Shown: positions 17,752 to 27,770, counted from the first letter of the stretch. The stretch: 64,000 nt of DNA from Streptomyces sp. NBC_00569 (GCF_036345255.1 NZ_CP107783.1:8425001-8489000), one strand, 5' to 3'. Translations and numbers: made by a program. The notes: a model not told the origin generated them from the letters alone.

Positions 17752-17768
17752 ACCCTCGATCTACGTGG
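17744..17768. repeat. Hairpin across the lysR stop codon, duplicated downstream
   Basis: CTACGTAGA (17744-17752) and TCTACGTGG (17760-17768) form a stem with one mismatch around a 7-base loop, and the lysR stop codon lies inside it. The same hairpin with the same flanks is at 20264-20288, exactly 2520 bases away. About 110 bases (17680-17789 and 20200-20309) are clearly homologous. It may be a terminator carried along in a duplication. Confidence 0.7.
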
Positions 17769-17802
17769 CGGATACGTACTCCTACGGCTGGTGGCCCTCA
17801 GT

Positions 17803-17860
17803 GGGAGACCCGACCTCGGCGACATCCAAGCGGTGTGCGGGTTTCCGCCTCCGGAAGCCC
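17803..17860 (+). pseudogene. Fragment of a LuxR-ATPase regulator gene
   Basis: About 58 bases that match 22349-22406, inside the LuxR-type gene at 21479-23821, at roughly 85-90 percent identity. The match includes an uninterrupted run of 22 identical bases starting after ATCC. It encodes the [12 protein letters not shown] segment and then stops matching. It lies directly after the lysR hairpin, so it is a leftover of a rearrangement between duplicated regulator genes. Confidence 0.7.
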
Positions 17861-17895
17861 GCCTGTGATCGGCTACCTAGGAGGGAGACGCTGGC

Positions 17896-18483
17896 CTATC
17901 GTCGCTCATCGAACGCCTCCCTTGCCGCTTCCATCTCGCCTGAATGACGTTCGGCCCAGCCGATCAGCGACATGACTCGGTCCGACAGGTCCATGCCGAT
18001 AGGTGACAGGGAGTACTCGACGTGCCTGCACTCGTCGTCGAAGACGTGTCGGACAATCAGGCCGTCACGCTCCAGCATCCGGAGGTTGAGCGTCAGCATC
18101 CTCTGCGAGATGGGACGTTCAGGGACCAGGGCGGCGATGATTCTCCTGATCGTGGACGGCCGGTACGGTCCAGTCCGAGCGATCACCAGCAGCCAGTTTC
18201 GCCAGTAGTTCCCGAGGTGGTCTACGACGTTCACAATCGGGTTGTCCTGAGTCGAGTTGAACCGGGACAGTTGCGCGGAGACGTGCTCGAAGAGCTCCTC
18301 CTCGGCTGCGTCGATCCAGTGGCTGTCGGTCGGGGCGAGAGCAGCCCGTAACCTCGCCATGGTCTGTGCGCCGCCGTCACTCTCGTCCGAGTTCGCCGTT
18401 ACCGCCGGACTCTGATCAGCACGACGGCTGTGTGAACGGTCGGTGCACGCGTCGATGGATGCGGATCGGGTGTCGGACATCAT
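17896..18483 (-). CDS. HxlR-type winged-helix regulator
   Basis: 195 residues. The C-terminal half is an HxlR/DUF24 winged helix: GNYWRNWLLVIARTGPYRPS, then PISQRMLTLNLRMLERDGLI and the wing HVEYSLSPIGMDL. The N-terminal 70 residues are an unusual extension rich in Ser, Asp and Ala, and the conserved N-terminal Cys of many HxlR proteins is not in its usual place. Starts ATGATG at 18483/18480. It lies 118 bases after the OYE-family gene on the same strand and could regulate it in response to electrophiles or quinones, as HxlR relatives do. Confidence 0.8.
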   Translation of the reverse strand: MMSDTRSASIDACTDRSHSRRADQSPAVTANSDESDGGAQTMARLRAALAPTDSHWIDAAEEELFEHVSAQLSRFNSTQDNPIVNVVDHLGNYWRNWLLVIARTGPYRPSTIRRIIAALVPERPISQRMLTLNLRMLERDGLIVRHVFDDECRHVEYSLSPIGMDLSDRVMSLIGWAERHSGEMEAAREAFDERR

Positions 18484-18601
18484 CGGCCCATCTTCCCTAC
18501 AGGTGCCGTCGAAGAGCGAGATGAGAAGCTGCCGGCACCGAGGACGCCGTGGTACGGATCGCTCTCGCCCAACTTCCTCGCGTTCGCAGCGCAGTTCGTC
18601 A

Positions 18602-19792
18602 TCACTCGGTCTTTCTCGACTGATCCACGAGCTGGCCCTCGTGGGCGTAGCTTTCGTATGCGTCCGCGAGGTCCACGTATTTGCGGAAGTTCCGCATGTC
18701 CGCGAAGTCGCTGCTGCGTACCCGGTTGACGAAGTCGTTGTTCGCGATCTGTGCCCTGCCGACCCCGATCAGGTCGAAGTCCCCGGCCTCCAGGCCCAGG
18801 CGAACCCGGGCGATGTCGTCCTCGACCTGCAGCTCGGAGTCTTCGTTGTCGAACATGTCACGGGCGAGGTCGGTGGTCAGCCCCACGCTGCCGATCGCGA
18901 CGACGGGGAGGTCCGTCATCGTCTTCACCCAGGAGGCCAAGCTGCGCCGCGCATCGAGCTCCGGCCATGCCACTGCGTCGAAGCGGCGGGTGGAGACATG
19001 GAACATGTCGGCGCCTGCATCCTGGATACGAGCGAGGAAGGGGCCCAGGGCGTCGGGGTGCTCCGCGATGCGCGCCCCGTAGTCCACCTCCTTCCACTGC
19101 GAGAAACGGAACGAGATGATGAAGTCCGGTCCCGTCGCCTCACGTATCGCCGACACGATCTCGGCGGGGTACCGAGCACGGTCCGCGAGGGTGGCGCCTC
19201 CGTACTTGTCCTGGCGCTTGTTGGTCTCGTGCCAGAGGAACAGATCGAGAAGGTAGCCGTGGGCACAGTGCACTTCGATCCCGTGCGCGCCGACCTCCTG
19301 TGCGATGAGCGCACTCTGGACGTATGCGGCCTTGGTGTCCTCGAGGTCCTGTGCCGTCATCGCCACGCCGTTCGGACGGCCCTCCTGGACGAGCCCCGAC
19401 GGGCTGAGTGCGGGCTGGTCGGGGAACGGGTTGGGAACCCCGTCGACGATCAGCCGCAATGCGCCGGGATGCCACAGTTGCATGAGGAACGTGTTGTTGC
19501 CGGCCCCGGTCACAGCGCGAGCGACGCGCCGCCACTCCTCCGCGGAGTCGTGGCCGATGATGCCGAACAGCGGTTGCCAGTAGGCCGCCGGGTGATCTGG
19601 CGCCGCACCTTCGGAGATGATGATCCCCGAGCCACCCTGGCCGCATCGGCGCAAGGTCTCGATCATGTTCTCTGTCGGCGTGTAGTCGCGCATTCCGCGC
19701 TGCATGGCCGGCATGACGAAGCGGTTTTGTACCGTGGTTGTATTCACGCGCAGAGGTGTGAACAACGGGTCCGAATTGGACTGAAAATGCAT
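18602..19792 (-). CDS. Old yellow enzyme-family NADH:flavin oxidoreductase
   Basis: 396 residues of an FMN TIM-barrel ene-reductase: DPLFTPLRVNTTTVQNRFVM at the start, HCAHGYLLDLFLWHETNKR near residue 190, and the C-terminal phosphate-binding VAIGSVGL with IGVGRAQIAN. The sequence fits the larger class of 2,4-dienoyl-CoA reductase or flavin-linked enoate reductases, but it is too short to carry their C-terminal NAD and iron-sulfur domains. I chose ATG 19792, preceded by a G-rich site; longer in-frame starts up to 19957 look spurious. It may reduce C=C bonds in unsaturated intermediates. Substrate unknown. Confidence 0.85.
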   Translation of the reverse strand: MHFQSNSDPLFTPLRVNTTTVQNRFVMPAMQRGMRDYTPTENMIETLRRCGQGGSGIIISEGAAPDHPAAYWQPLFGIIGHDSAEEWRRVARAVTGAGNNTFLMQLWHPGALRLIVDGVPNPFPDQPALSPSGLVQEGRPNGVAMTAQDLEDTKAAYVQSALIAQEVGAHGIEVHCAHGYLLDLFLWHETNKRQDKYGGATLADRARYPAEIVSAIREATGPDFIISFRFSQWKEVDYGARIAEHPDALGPFLARIQDAGADMFHVSTRRFDAVAWPELDARRSLASWVKTMTDLPVVAIGSVGLTTDLARDMFDNEDSELQVEDDIARVRLGLEAGDFDLIGVGRAQIANNDFVNRVRSSDFADMRNFRKYVDLADAYESYAHEGQLVDQSRKTE

Positions 19793-20139
19793 CTTCTGCC
19801 CCCAGCGCATGGAAGTTTGAAGGAACGGCCGAGAGGCTAGGCGGCGTGTTGGTGCACGACAAGTGGGTACTTTTTTGTTCGCGTGACGGTCGAATGTCCG
19901 GCATGCGCCAGGTGAATCGCTGGACGAAAATTCTGGCTGCTGTCCTCTCGAACTCATAGAAGTTTCTTCCGATTACGGTGATGTCGGCGACGTAGCCAGA
20001 AGAGGGCAACCTGCCCCTGGTCGTGGAGGGGCCCAGCTACCTGGACCGAAAGCGATCGATGTTCTTGACATCGAGGACGGGCCGACGCATCCGGTGGACG
20101 ATCGCGGCACGGAGCCGCTTCGCCGACAGCCTGCCAGTA
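19793..20139. other. Gene-free scarred region with a hairpin
   Basis: No convincing gene. It contains the upstream region of the OYE-family gene and an inverted repeat with arms TCGATGT (20056-20062) and ACATCGA (20068-20074). The DNA here is more AT-rich near 19740-19980 than in the neighbouring genes. It ends where the decayed lysR copy begins. Confidence 0.5.
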
Positions 20140-20271
20140 GGTGATGAGCGACGAGAGGGCGGGATCGTCACCCCCCCCGTCGGCGCGAGGTATGCGGCGC
20201 TCCTCGGAGTGGAGGTCGTGGACGATCAGCCCGAACGAGCTGCTCGGGGGACCCGCGGAGGGACTACGTAG
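20140..20271 (+). pseudogene. Decayed 3' remnant of a LysR gene
   Basis: Homologous to the end of the LysR gene at 16798-17751. The segment GGTGATGAGCGACGAG matches within that gene and is then joined directly to the part encoding GGIVTP..ARYAALLGVEVVDDQPER, skipping about 80 bases. The stop codon and following hairpin (20264-20288) are kept. No HTH-encoding part is present, so it cannot make a functional regulator. Confidence 0.75.
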
Positions 20272-20429
20272 ACCCGTGATCTACGTGGTGGATACGTACT
20301 CCTACGGATGGAGCACGCGCTGCAGGCGGCGGAGGGTGAAACCCGCCAGCCAGCCGGGCTCGGTCACGTGCACGAGCCCGGACGTGGCGATGGACCGGGT
20401 GCCGCCCCTACCTGCCAGGGAGAACAATC

Positions 20430-21383
20430 ATGCTGCTGCGCGAACTCGAATGGTTCACGACCCTGGCCGAGACCCAACACATGACGGAAGCCTCGCTGCG
20501 CCTCAGCATCAGCCAGCCGACGCTGTCGCGCGCCCTGGCCAGACTCGAGCGCAAACTGGGCGTCCAGCTCTTCGACCGTCACCACAGCGGACTGCGTCTG
20601 AACAAGTACGGGGAGATCTTCCACGCGCACGCCGTCCGGGCGATGAGTGAGGTCGACAGGGGCGAGGAACGGATCGCCACCCTGGTCGACCCGCAGCGAG
20701 GGTCCGTATCGCTGGGATTCATCCATTCCTTCGGCGGCTGGCTGGTTCCCGACCTCCTGAACGGTTACCGAAAGCTCGCCCCCAGAACCTCTTTCGAGCT
20801 GCACGGAGCGGCCTGCGATGCCGTGGTGGACGAGGTGCGTGACGGAACGGTCGACATCGGATTCGTCGCGCCCCAACCTGGCGCCGACGACGTGCAGTGG
20901 ACCCCTCTCGGGCGCGAACGGCTGTGTCTGTCGGTTCCGCCGGGCCATGCCCTCGAAGGACGCGATCAGGTGGCGATCGCCGAGCTGGCCGCGGAGCCGA
21001 TGGTGGTCCTCAAGACCGGGTTCGGCTTGCGGCAGATCACTGACAGCCTGTGCGGGCAGGCAGGATTCCGAGCCTGCATCGCCATCGAGGTGACAGAACT
21101 GTCCACCCTGCACGCCCTGGTGGCAGCGGGGATGGGCGTGGCAGTCGTACCCGCCTCGTGGCCCGAGGGCATGCCCGGCTCCACCGCCATCACCGTCCCG
21201 TTCAGCGATCCGACCGCCTTCCGGGACTACGGGGCGGTCACCAGGCGAGGGGGGCCGGGCAGCAGGGCTGCACAACGATTCCTCGGATACGTCGCGGGCC
21301 GTGCCCATCCGGCAGCCACACCGTGCCGAGCGGCAGACGAGGGGACAGGGGCGGTCGCGCTCGCCCCGGCAATCAGCGTCTGA
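20430..21383 (+). CDS. LysR-family transcriptional regulator
   Basis: 317 residues with an N-terminal HTH (LLRELEWFTTLAETQHMTEASLRLSISQPTLSRALARLE) and a LysR substrate-binding domain (IGFVAPQPG, LVAAGMGVAVVP). The ATG follows CAGGGAGAA. The C-terminal 20 residues are an Ala/Pro-rich tail. It lies upstream of, and in the same direction as, the LuxR-ATPase gene, and beyond that faces the hydroxyquinol dioxygenase genes. It could control those or an unlinked target; there is no divergent partner gene. Confidence 0.9.
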   Translation: MLLRELEWFTTLAETQHMTEASLRLSISQPTLSRALARLERKLGVQLFDRHHSGLRLNKYGEIFHAHAVRAMSEVDRGEERIATLVDPQRGSVSLGFIHSFGGWLVPDLLNGYRKLAPRTSFELHGAACDAVVDEVRDGTVDIGFVAPQPGADDVQWTPLGRERLCLSVPPGHALEGRDQVAIAELAAEPMVVLKTGFGLRQITDSLCGQAGFRACIAIEVTELSTLHALVAAGMGVAVVPASWPEGMPGSTAITVPFSDPTAFRDYGAVTRRGGPGSRAAQRFLGYVAGRAHPAATPCRAADEGTGAVALAPAISV

Positions 21384-21478
21384 TCCGTACCGGACGGCAG
21401 CGACGCGGCATCCGGCCGGGACGGGACGGCCATTGATATCTGCAGGAGTCTTGGCCCAGAAGGCCAGGTCGGCAGAGA

Positions 21479-23821
21479 ATGGCCCGCATGAGCTGGCACG
21501 CAGTCCCCTCTGGCCCCCCGGCGTCATGGCCGACCCAGTTGTTCGGACGGGACCGCGAGCTCGCCGATGCCCGTGGCCTGATGGCGTCCAGTCGCCTCGT
21601 GACGCTCACCGGCCCCGGTGGTGTCGGCAAGACCTCCCTTGCCGCCGCGATGGCCGGCACGCTCGAGCGGGCGTTCAAGGACGGGGTCTGGTTCGTGGAG
21701 CTGGGTGCTCAGCGCAGCTCGGAGACCGTCGCCGAATGGGTGGCCACCGGCCTCGGGCTGAGCACGGCACCCGTCGAGGATGCCGAGGAGCAGCTCCGTC
21801 GGCATCTGACCGGCCGGTCGGCTCTGCTGGTCCTGGACAACTGCGAGCACGTACTGCCCGGTTGCCAGCGCCTGGTGGCCAGGCTTCTCGGCGCCTGCGA
21901 CGAGTTGCGCGTGCTGACGACCAGCCGGGAGCCGTTGCGGTTGCGGGGCGAACGCGCCGTCGTCGTCCGTCCGCTGCCCGTACCGCCGGTCGGCGGGGAG
22001 AGTACCGTGGGCGAACTGCGCGCGTTTCCGGCCGTCGCTCTGCTCGAGGCCCGGGCCAAGTCCGTCAACGACCAGTTCGAGATCACCGAGCGGGAGCTGC
22101 CGTCGGTGGTGGAACTGGTGGCCCGCCTGGACGGTATGCCGCTGGCCATCGAGCTGGCTGCGGCGAGGTTGAGGTCGCTGTCGATCCGCGAACTGCTCGA
22201 CCGCATCAACGACCGGTTTACGCTCCTCAACCGCGGCGACCCGACCGCCTCGCCGCACCACCGCTCGCTCGACGCCATGGTGCGGTGGAGTTACGACCTG
22301 TGTACACCGCAGGAGCAGAGGTTGTGGACCCGGCTGGCAGCCTTCACCGGGAGCCCCGACCTCGCCAGCATCCAAGCGGTGTGCGGGTTTCCGCCGCTGG
22401 AAGCCACCGAGCTGCTCGACGCACTCGACGGGCTGGTCGCCAAATCGATCCTCCTGCCCGAAATCCGGAACGGGGAAATGCGCTACCGGCTCCTGGAGAC
22501 CCTGCGGGAGTTCGCCCTGGTGCACGGTCGGCCGAGCGAGGACCACGACCGTGCCCGCCGTGCTCACGTCGATCACTACCGATCCTGGGCCACCCGGACC
22601 GCACAGAGCTTCTTCGGACCCGACCAGACCGAGTCTCTCGAGCGACTGGCATCGGACTTCGCCAATCTTGAACTGGCCTTCGAGGGCTCGCTCGGGGAAC
22701 CGGGCCGTACGCGCGAAGCGCTCCAGCTCGCTTCCAGCCTCAGCGTCTACTGGATCACCGGCCACCTGCGTGAGGGCCGTCGTTGGCTGGCGCAGGCACT
22801 TCAGGCGGACACCGCGCCTTCCGTCGAGCGCGGCAACGCACTCTGGGTGGCCGCCGCCGTAGCGGCACTCCACGGAGAACTGCCCCTGGCCAAGGAGCAC
22901 CTCCTCGCCGCCGGCGACATCGTACGGTCGACCGGCGACCCCCGACTGACGGCTCACGTCGCCACTTGGAGCGGCCAAGTAGCCCTGACCTCAGGCGACT
23001 TGCCGATAGCCCGGCATGCCTTCGAAACCGCACGGGTGGGCCATGCAGATCTCGCCGACCCGGAGGGGCTGCTGATGACGCTCTTCCTGCGCGCATTCCT
23101 CAAGAGCGCAGAGGGTGACCAAGAAGGCGCCGCGGAGTCGTGCCGCGAGGCCATCGACCGCAGCGAAGACCTCGGCGAGACCTGGGGCCGCTCCTACGCC
23201 GTGTGGGTCCTTGCCTATGACGCCTGGACACGCCATGACCTGGCCGCGGCCGAGGAGTGGGCCAAGCAGAGCCTGGAACTCAAGCTCGCCTTCCGGGACG
23301 ACGTCGGCACAGCGCTCGTCATCAACCTGATGGCCGGCATCGCCCTGGAAAGGGGCGAGGCCACGAAGGCGGCCCAACTCCTCGGCGGCGTCGAAGCCCT
23401 GTGGTCCCGGCTCGACACCAGGACCGCGGCTTTCGGTCCCGTACTCGGCTCCCAGTACAAAGCGATCGAGAGCACCGTCGAGGAAAAGCTCGGCCATGCC
23501 ACCTTTCAGCGCCTGTACGAGGAGGGGCGCCGCCTCGACCCGGACGGGCGAACAAGGCTGGCGCTCGACCACATCACCGAGCCTGACAAGGACCGAAGCG
23601 AAGCCGCTCCCGCACCCGACCTGCTCACCGCTCGGGAGAAGGAGGTCGCGTCGTACTTGGCTGATGGCCTCAGCAACCGTGCGATCGCCGCCGCGTTGGT
23701 GATCTCCCCGCGTACGGCCGAGGTTCACGTGGAGCACATTCTCGCCAAGCTCGAGGTCCGCTCACGGGCCGAGGCCGGCATGTGGGCTGCCCGGACGCTC
23801 GGAGGGTCACCGCACGCCTGA
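21479..23821 (+). CDS. LuxR-family regulator with NB-ARC/AAA-type ATPase domain
   Basis: 780 residues. The order is an ATPase domain with Walker A GPGGVGKT at 45-52 and Walker [10 protein letters not shown] near 118, a winged-helix relay, a TPR-like helical middle (repeated Ala-rich helices at about 400-650), and a C-terminal LuxR HTH ([25 protein letters not shown]...[15 protein letters not shown]). This is the architecture of ATP-dependent activators in Streptomyces. Its 3' end overlaps the converging hydroxyquinol dioxygenase gene by 15 bases. A 58-base fragment of it is found at 17803-17860. Likely a local activator; inducer unknown. Confidence 0.9.
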   Translation: MARMSWHAVPSGPPASWPTQLFGRDRELADARGLMASSRLVTLTGPGGVGKTSLAAAMAGTLERAFKDGVWFVELGAQRSSETVAEWVATGLGLSTAPVEDAEEQLRRHLTGRSALLVLDNCEHVLPGCQRLVARLLGACDELRVLTTSREPLRLRGERAVVVRPLPVPPVGGESTVGELRAFPAVALLEARAKSVNDQFEITERELPSVVELVARLDGMPLAIELAAARLRSLSIRELLDRINDRFTLLNRGDPTASPHHRSLDAMVRWSYDLCTPQEQRLWTRLAAFTGSPDLASIQAVCGFPPLEATELLDALDGLVAKSILLPEIRNGEMRYRLLETLREFALVHGRPSEDHDRARRAHVDHYRSWATRTAQSFFGPDQTESLERLASDFANLELAFEGSLGEPGRTREALQLASSLSVYWITGHLREGRRWLAQALQADTAPSVERGNALWVAAAVAALHGELPLAKEHLLAAGDIVRSTGDPRLTAHVATWSGQVALTSGDLPIARHAFETARVGHADLADPEGLLMTLFLRAFLKSAEGDQEGAAESCREAIDRSEDLGETWGRSYAVWVLAYDAWTRHDLAAAEEWAKQSLELKLAFRDDVGTALVINLMAGIALERGEATKAAQLLGGVEALWSRLDTRTAAFGPVLGSQYKAIESTVEEKLGHATFQRLYEEGRRLDPDGRTRLALDHITEPDKDRSEAAPAPDLLTAREKEVASYLADGLSNRAIAAALVISPRTAEVHVEHILAKLEVRSRAEAGMWAARTLGGSPHA

Positions 23822-24712
23822 CGGCGCGGAAGGTGCGAGGACAATGTCGAACCTCACCCGTGTCCAGTCTCCGTCCAGCAGACGGCCGTCGGGCGCCGGT
23901 GTGCCGGCCGGCTGCCTTACGAACTCCTTGACCAGCGACTCCTTCACGCCGAAGACCGCGTCCGAGGCGAGCAACCCGTCCCCGCGCACGAAGATATGAG
24001 TCACCAGCCGACGGGCACCCGGCGCGGTCACCATGAAGTGCAGGTGCGACGCGCGCATGGGTGACCGGCCGGCGGCCGCCAGCATCCGGCCTACCGGACC
24101 GTCGTGCGGAATCGGATACGGCGTGGGCGTGACCGCCCAGAAGCGGTAGGTGCCGTCCTTGTCTGTGGACAGCTGGGCCCTTCCTGCCCGGTGGTCCTCG
24201 GCGTACTGCACATCGTAGAACCCGTCGTCATCGGCCTCCCACACGTCGAGGCGCGCGTCCGAAACGGGATTGCCTTCCGCGTCGGTGACAGTGCCCTCCA
24301 CCCAGCACGGCTGTCCTTTGGCGCCGAAGGTGATGTCACCCCCGTTGTCGATGCGCGGCGCGTCCTCGACGAAGAACGGCCCAAAGACGGTGGCCTCAGT
24401 GGCATTGCCGTGCGCTTCGTTGTTCATGGCGATGGTCTGCATCGATGCGCCGAGCACGTCGGACAGCAGGACGAACTCCTGCCGTGTGGCGTCGGTGATG
24501 TGTCCCACGGCGGTCAGGAAGTCGATGCCCGACTGCCACTCCGCCTCGGTGAGCCGGACCTCGCGCAAGAAGCCGTGCAGATGCCGTACGAGCGAACGCA
24601 GTACCTGGTCAAGCCGAGGGTCCTGGCACCCGTCGAAGGAGCGCAGCACACGCTCGACGAGTTCGTCCTCGCGGGTCCGCTGTTCGTCGGAGATGTCAGG
24701 GGAGAACGTCAT
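23807..24712 (-). CDS. Hydroxyquinol 1,2-dioxygenase (intradiol)
   Basis: 301 residues: the N-terminal helical dimerisation domain of the catechol/hydroxyquinol dioxygenase family and the intradiol beta-sandwich. The four iron ligands are all visible: Tyr166 (DDDGFYD), Tyr199 ([11 protein letters not shown]), His223 and His225 (SHLHFMV). The [13 protein letters not shown] segment and sequence character fit hydroxyquinol rather than catechol dioxygenases. It would open hydroxyquinol to maleylacetate, the substrate of the reductase at 3589-4653. I prefer ATG 24712, 12 bases after AAGGA; ATG 24724 is possible. It overlaps the upstream ferredoxin reductase gene by 17 bases, so the two are translationally linked. 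Confidence 0.88.
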   Translation of the reverse strand: MTFSPDISDEQRTREDELVERVLRSFDGCQDPRLDQVLRSLVRHLHGFLREVRLTEAEWQSGIDFLTAVGHITDATRQEFVLLSDVLGASMQTIAMNNEAHGNATEATVFGPFFVEDAPRIDNGGDITFGAKGQPCWVEGTVTDAEGNPVSDARLDVWEADDDGFYDVQYAEDHRAGRAQLSTDKDGTYRFWAVTPTPYPIPHDGPVGRMLAAAGRSPMRASHLHFMVTAPGARRLVTHIFVRGDGLLASDAVFGVKESLVKEFVRQPAGTPAPDGRLLDGDWTRVRFDIVLAPSAPSGVR

Positions 24713-26000
24713 GGCAGATCGCATTCCTTATGCCGATGTCGTGGAGTCGGGGACCGGAGCGCGCCGGGACACGGCCGGTACTGACTGCGGCACCGACGTG
24801 TGCCAGTGCGGCGTCCCACGCCACCCCGTCCGTCAGCATCGCGCGCACCTCGTCGAAGAGGTACTGGTGCTCAAAGGCAAGGGCGCCGTGCAGAACGTTC
24901 TCGCGGCCGAACAGAGCGACCTCGCCCTCGCCCGTCCGCTGGGTGACGACCCGCTCGTCCCCATTGAGGAACCCGGTGAGTTGAATGCGCACTCCGTGTT
25001 GGTAGGAGCGCCGGTACGGAATGCCGGCATACGAATCGGGGGCTCCGCGGGTGATCGACCGCGCGGCGTTGAGGCCTGCGATGCGGCCCTGGTCGGCGGC
25101 GTTCGTCCATTGCTCGCCCCGCATGCGGGTGCCGTAGCGAGGGTTGGACCAACGGGCGGCGTCCCCGGCCGCAAAGACATGGTTGTACGCCTGTAGCCCC
25201 GCGTCGCAGACGATGCCGTCCCGGAGAGCAAGTCCGGACGACTCCAGCCATTCAGTTGCGGGCCGGTGCCCATCGGCGATGACGATCACGTCGGCCGGCA
25301 CCAGCGTCCCGCTGCTCAGCCGCAGGCGTCGGCGCAGGCCGTCCTTGACGACCTCGACGACTCCGTCACCGAAGCAGGGCGCGACTCCGGCCCGATGGTG
25401 CAGCGCGGCATAAGAGTTCACCGCGACGGCGCCGAAACGTCCCATCGGCTCGGGCGAGCCATCGACAAGCGACACCGTGCGGCCCGCGCGCCGGAGCCGC
25501 GACGCCGTCTCGCCACCGGCCAGTCCCGCTCCGATGACGGCGACGGCCAGGGAGGGGTCGGCCAGCACGGCGCGCAACGCCGACACTTCTTCGCGTTGCC
25601 CGACCGTGTAGACCCGTGACTCTTCGGTGAGGAGTGCCGGGATCGTGGGTGCGCAGCCGCAGGCGATGACCAGCGCACGGTAGGAGACGCTGCCGTTTCC
25701 GACCAGAATCCGCTGGTTGGCGAGGTCGAGTTCGCTCGCCCGGGCTCCCAACCGAAGGTCCACGCCCTGGCTGCCGAGCTGACTCAAGGCACGCAGTGTG
25801 GTCGAGTCGAGGTCGGTCGGGCCGGTGAGTCCCGTCCTGTCAGCCAGCGGCAGGTTGTAGCGGGGCCGTACACGTTCACCGATCACCATGACCGAGAGCC
25901 CTCGGCCCATCTTCGCGACCGCATGAGCCGCGTGCAGCCCGGCCACGGAGGCGCCCACGACGACGATGTCCCGGGACAGAGCCCCGGACACCTCAGCCAT
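24696..26000 (-). CDS. Ferredoxin reductase-like FAD oxidoreductase, divergent
   Basis: 434 residues. FAD motif [12 protein letters not shown], central NAD motif [10 protein letters not shown], and the C-terminal reductase domain with [12 protein letters not shown]. It is a paralogue of the protein at 747-1952, but the conserved PPLSK stretch is replaced by LPLADRTG and WSDQ by RRSYQ, and it has a C-terminal extension of about 40 residues. These changes may mean a new electron acceptor or loss of reductase function. The ATG at 26000 follows GCGGAGG by about ten bases. It heads the operon with hydroxyquinol dioxygenase; a candidate operator lies 147 bases upstream. Confidence 0.75.
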   Translation of the reverse strand: MAEVSGALSRDIVVVGASVAGLHAAHAVAKMGRGLSVMVIGERVRPRYNLPLADRTGLTGPTDLDSTTLRALSQLGSQGVDLRLGARASELDLANQRILVGNGSVSYRALVIACGCAPTIPALLTEESRVYTVGQREEVSALRAVLADPSLAVAVIGAGLAGGETASRLRRAGRTVSLVDGSPEPMGRFGAVAVNSYAALHHRAGVAPCFGDGVVEVVKDGLRRRLRLSSGTLVPADVIVIADGHRPATEWLESSGLALRDGIVCDAGLQAYNHVFAAGDAARWSNPRYGTRMRGEQWTNAADQGRIAGLNAARSITRGAPDSYAGIPYRRSYQHGVRIQLTGFLNGDERVVTQRTGEGEVALFGRENVLHGALAFEHQYLFDEVRAMLTDGVAWDAALAHVGAAVSTGRVPARSGPRLHDIGIRNAICHDVLP

Positions 26001-26397
26001 CTGCCTCACACCTCCGCGGCGCGGTCAGGGCCCCTTCATCATGGGCATTGCGGGAGTCGGGCACGGTTCTCCTCCGGTGAGCGAGCGAGGTAGACCAATC
26101 GTGCGCTGACGGACTCGCGATGTGAATCACCGGAAACTTCCGTCGCTTCATGCACCTGCTGCATAGGTACAGGTAACGGATCCGACGGACATCCCGGCGG
26201 GTAACGCCCCGATCACGAAGCCGAGTTGCTCCCTATGCCTGGCTGGCCGCGACGGCTTACGTTCCCCGCGAAAACCAGCCGCGTGACGTGAGTTGAGTGT
26301 CCGTTGCGGCTCCGAAGAATCTGTCCTGCCTTCCGGGCCCTCTGCGTGCCGCTCTCTGTGGTCGCGCCATGACTGCCGCGACCTTGGAAGAGGAACT
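26001..26397. other. Intergenic region between divergent units
   Basis: About 400 bases between the minus-strand ferredoxin reductase and the plus-strand metallo-beta-lactamase-fold pseudogene. Apart from candidate operator site 2 I see no gene; short open frames here do not resemble proteins. Confidence 0.5.
26147..26167. promoter_or_regulatory. Inverted repeat, candidate operator (site 2)
   Basis: TTCATGCA (26147-26154), spacer CCTGC, TGCATAGG (26160-26167). The inner ATGCA/TGCAT arms are exact. Same arm core and same 5-base spacer as the sites at 13359-13379 and 34675-34695. It stands 147 bases upstream of the ferredoxin reductase/hydroxyquinol dioxygenase operon. Confidence 0.6.
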
Positions 26398-27559
26398 GTG
26401 TGCACCGTCCCGGGAAGATCCCAGACGGCCGGGGCAACCCGGCGTTCGCTGCTCATCGGCGGGGCTGCCGTCAGCGCAGGTAGTGTTTTCGCCGCCGGCC
26501 CGGCAGTCGCTCAGGCTGATCCCCGTTCTGCATCGGACCACCGAACACGACTTGTCCTTCTGGGCACGGGAGGCGGTCCGACCTGGTGGGGAGGCCGCTC
26601 CCCGCGGATGGGGACCGCCTCTGCGGTGGCCGTGGGAGACCGGTACTACCTTGTTGATGCGGGATCAGGTGTCGGCGGACGACTGCACGATTCCGGGCTC
26701 GGGGAACCGGGTGTCCTCGATACGCTCGCCGCGGTCTTCCTCACCCACCTCCACTCCGACCACGTCGTCGACTTGAACAACCTGCTGTCCTTCGGGGCCT
26801 TCAACGGCCTGGAGAGTTCCGGCCGTTCAGTGCCGGTGTGGGCCCCGGCAACAGAGGTTCCCTGCCCCCGCTGTACGGTCAACCGCACGCACCGGAACCA
26901 GTCGCCCCGGACAATCCCACACCGGGCACCCGCGAGATGCTCGAGCTGATGGCCCGTACGTATGCCACGGACTTCAACGACCGCGCGTTCGACAACCGCA
27001 AGCCGCTCCCTTCGCAGCTCCTCGAGGGCAGGGACGTTCCGATACCGCTGCAGTACCTGAAGGATCCCAACGGGCAGCCGCACCCTCGCATGAGCCCGGT
27101 GACCTTCTACGAGGACGACAGGGTCCGGGTTTCCGCGACGCTGGTGCAGCACGCGCCGGTCTTTCCCGCCCTGGCCTACCGGTTCGACACCGACGATGGT
27201 CGGTGGTCTTCTCCGGAGACACCGGCCCCTCGGCCAACCTCGTCGAACTCGCCTCGGGCGCAGATGTCTTGGTGCATGAGGTCATTGCCCGCGCGTACGT
27301 GGAGCAGCAGTACCCGCCGCCGCGCAGCGAGTCCGAGGAGGGGCTCGTCGCCCACCTGCTGGCTTCCCATACCGCGGACGATGAGGTCGGTACGGTCGCA
27401 GAGCAGGCAGGCGTGGCTACCCTGGTGCTCTCGCACCTCGTCCCTGCTGACTGGCCCGAAAGCCGGTGGAAGCGAGACGTGCAGGGACTCTCCGGGCGCC
27501 TGATCGTCGGCCATGACCTCGACCAGTTCGGGATCGGACCGAGGGCGTCGGGCCGATGA
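26398..27559 (+). pseudogene. Exported metallo-beta-lactamase-fold hydrolase with two frameshifts
   Basis: The GTG at 26398 (AGAGGA upstream) opens a protein with a Tat-like signal (ATRRSLLIGG then a hydrophobic stretch ending AVAQA), the fold start VLLGTGGGP and the metal motif THLHSDHVVD. Near 26840-26842 a GGG run appears to lack one G, and coding continues in the next frame (GPGNRGSLPP...). Near 27196-27198 another base is missing, and coding continues in the third frame with VFSGDTGPSANLVELA and a C-terminal THLLASHT-like region to 27559. Restoring both bases would give one continuous RNase Z/arylsulfatase-like MBL protein of about 385 residues. Either a recent pseudogene or two sequence errors. 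Confidence 0.75.
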
Positions 27560-27677
27560 CTGCGTGGCCGGTACTGCCGTTGCGGAGTGAGTGCTGCATT
27601 GGGGACGGACAGGCTCTTCGGGCCGGGGAGTGTCTAATCAACGGTTCTGCCAAGATTTTCGTAGGCGTTGATCGTCG

Positions 27678-27770
27678 GTGGCGGTCGGTCAGCTGATTGG
27701 GATGCTGGTCGATCGTGCCCGTACGGAAGGTCTGCAACTGACCGGTGAGGGCGGGCTGTTGCAGCGGAGG
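27678..27770 (+). mobile_element. N-terminal scrap of an IS256-type transposase
   Basis: The translated stretch LIGMLVDRARTEGLQLTGEGGLLQ, read here only as the two parts LVDRARTEGL and LTGEGGLLQ, matches my recollection of the start of IS256-family (mutator-type) transposases. After that, similarity ends and no catalytic DDE part follows. The rest of 27560-27901 shows no gene. Confidence 0.5.

Noticed and set aside
21524..22978. 484-codon minus-strand frame inside the LuxR-ATPase gene
   Set aside because: Antisense shadow caused by high GC; the + strand has Walker and HTH motifs.
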